Position numbers and translations under genes: made by a program. A stretch of DNA of 6,282 nucleotides from contig CAJXJV010000082.1 in assembly GCA_913055135.1 (NCBI GenBank), positions 1 to 6,282 on the forward strand, in the 5' to 3' direction. Positions 5,591 through 6,282 of the stretch are shown here, in pieces. How positions within the stretch are numbered: position 1 is the first letter of the stretch; each line of letters starts with the position of its first letter. The notes beneath the pieces are model-generated. The model had not been told where the DNA came from. It did no database searches and was given only the letters and a program-made list of their open reading frames with translations. The DNA is from an uncultured Desulfurobacterium sp. GTDB taxonomy: Bacteria; Aquificota; Aquificia; Desulfurobacteriales; Desulfurobacteriaceae.

Positions 5591-6282
5591 TTAAACGCTT
5601 AGTATTTCTTCTGCCAATTTTTCGATGTCCTCTTTCATCTTTCCGAAAAACTCGTTGGCTTTATCGTTGAATCTTTTTCCTACTAACTTTTTGGCTTTAT
5701 AAATAAGCTCATCGATGGTTCTGACATGTTCCATTAAGCCAGCTTCTATCAAAGCTTTGTCATAGTGGGATATAAAGGATCTTGTTGATATAGTTGGAGT
5801 TCCAAAGAAGCAGCTTTCTGCATTCATTGTTCCACCACCACCGATAAACAGATCAGCAACAGCCATGAGATGTTGAACGTGTATTTTCTCATCAATTACC
5901 GTAGCAAACGGAAATTTTTCCTTTAAAGGTTCAGAATCATATCTGGGAATGATAACGTAATTAGCATCAAAAACTTTATGCAATCTATTAAGTCCTTCAT
6001 AGAGAAGGGGATACTTCTTCTTCACGTAAGATGACTTGAACTCTTCTTCCCTGATTAGAATCAGTGGTTTTGATTTATCAAGCTGATTTTTCCTATAGAA
6101 ATCCTCAACGAATTCCTTATCCACTTTAAAATCATGCAACCAGATAAAGACATCGTAAAAGTTGTAACTTTTAACCTGCTCCTCTTCAAGTCCAAATCGT
6201 AAAAATATTTCCTTAGGGATAAGATAGGGATGGAAAATCTGTGTAGATAAGGGAATTGTAAGTCTCGCCTGAGGGAGTGCTT
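5591..6282 (-). CDS. DUF354-like protein, 5' end beyond the window
   Basis: The frame stays open to the right edge, giving at least 229 residues of the C-terminal part; the start lies outside. A TTG at 6139 is an internal leucine, not a start: the family-like segment HPYLIPKEIFLRFG and the residues up to LHDFKVD continue upstream of it. Likely DUF354, an uncharacterised family common in archaea and some bacteria, related in fold to glycosyltransferases and UDP-GlcNAc 2-epimerases. Support comes from the order of an acidic/aromatic linker, a strand LILIREEEF, VIIPRYDSE, and then ADLFIGGGGTMNAESCFFGTPTIS. The last contains a glycine-rich loop (codons 5831-5842) and a following Glu, as in nucleotide-sugar binding sites. 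It ends with helices to the TAA. No catalytic role can be assigned. It is convergent with panD, so it is transcriptionally separate from the rest of the window. Confidence 0.72.
   Translation of the reverse strand, partial: ALPQARLTIPLSTQIFHPYLIPKEIFLRFGLEEEQVKSYNFYDVFIWLHDFKVDKEFVEDFYRKNQLDKSKPLILIREEEFKSSYVKKKYPLLYEGLNRLHKVFDANYVIIPRYDSEPLKEKFPFATVIDEKIHVQHLMAVADLFIGGGGTMNAESCFFGTPTISTRSFISHYDKALIEAGLMEHVRTIDELIYKAKKLVGKRFNDKANEFFGKMKEDIEKLAEEILSV

Noticed and set aside
6137..6139. TTG as start of the DUF354-like gene
   Set aside because: The frame continues open to position 6282 with family-like sequence, so this codon is an internal leucine of a gene cut by the window edge.
1..6282. CRISPR arrays, insertion sequences, tRNA or rRNA genes
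   Set aside because: No repeated units with spacers, no transposase-like frame with terminal repeats and no RNA gene structure seen; nearly all bases are accounted for by protein genes.

Overview
The window is an A+T-rich, gene-dense bacterial chromosomal segment with almost no non-coding DNA. The proteins are rich in Lys, Glu and Ile. The set of a RecN, a YsxC-type GTPase, a bacterial thioredoxin pair, a MEMO-family protein, an archaeal-style DUF354 protein and a PanD suggests a thermophilic, deeply branching bacterium. An Aquificota relative such as a Desulfurobacteriaceae member is my best guess, but this is an impression from protein character, not a search result.

Layout. Positions 46-5136 hold seven minus-strand genes packed as one apparent operon. 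In transcription order they are: MEMO-family protein (amrB-like), ArsR-type regulator, thioredoxin (trxA), thioredoxin reductase (trxB), TlpA/ResA-like thioredoxin lipoprotein, ribosome-assembly GTPase (ysxC/engB) and DNA-repair ATPase (recN). Junctions are 2, 3, 3 and 1 bp, then a 4-base overlap, then 4 bp, so translational coupling is likely throughout. A short A+T-rich divergent promoter region (about 5137-5214) separates this operon from panD (5215-5589, plus strand). panD converges tail-to-tail, with one base between stop codons, on a minus-strand DUF354-like gene that runs off the right edge. The left edge (1-45) holds a hairpin that may be a terminator.

How the genes may work together. 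TrxB and TrxA form a complete cytoplasmic NADPH-to-thiol reducing system. The TlpA-like lipoprotein carries thiol chemistry outside the membrane. MEMO-family proteins bind a redox-active metal, and the ArsR-type protein has three cysteines and could sense metal or thiol stress. The first five genes therefore read as a redox or metal homeostasis module, followed by two housekeeping genes (ysxC, recN). A possible operator (an inverted repeat at 4326-4344) lies at the arsR start, and its heptamer TAGTTAA recurs in the operon's upstream region (5166-5172).

I found no mobile element, CRISPR array or RNA gene. Nothing here is clearly a new system. The most interesting material is the regulatory arrangement around the ArsR gene and the placement of a MEMO protein in a thioredoxin operon.
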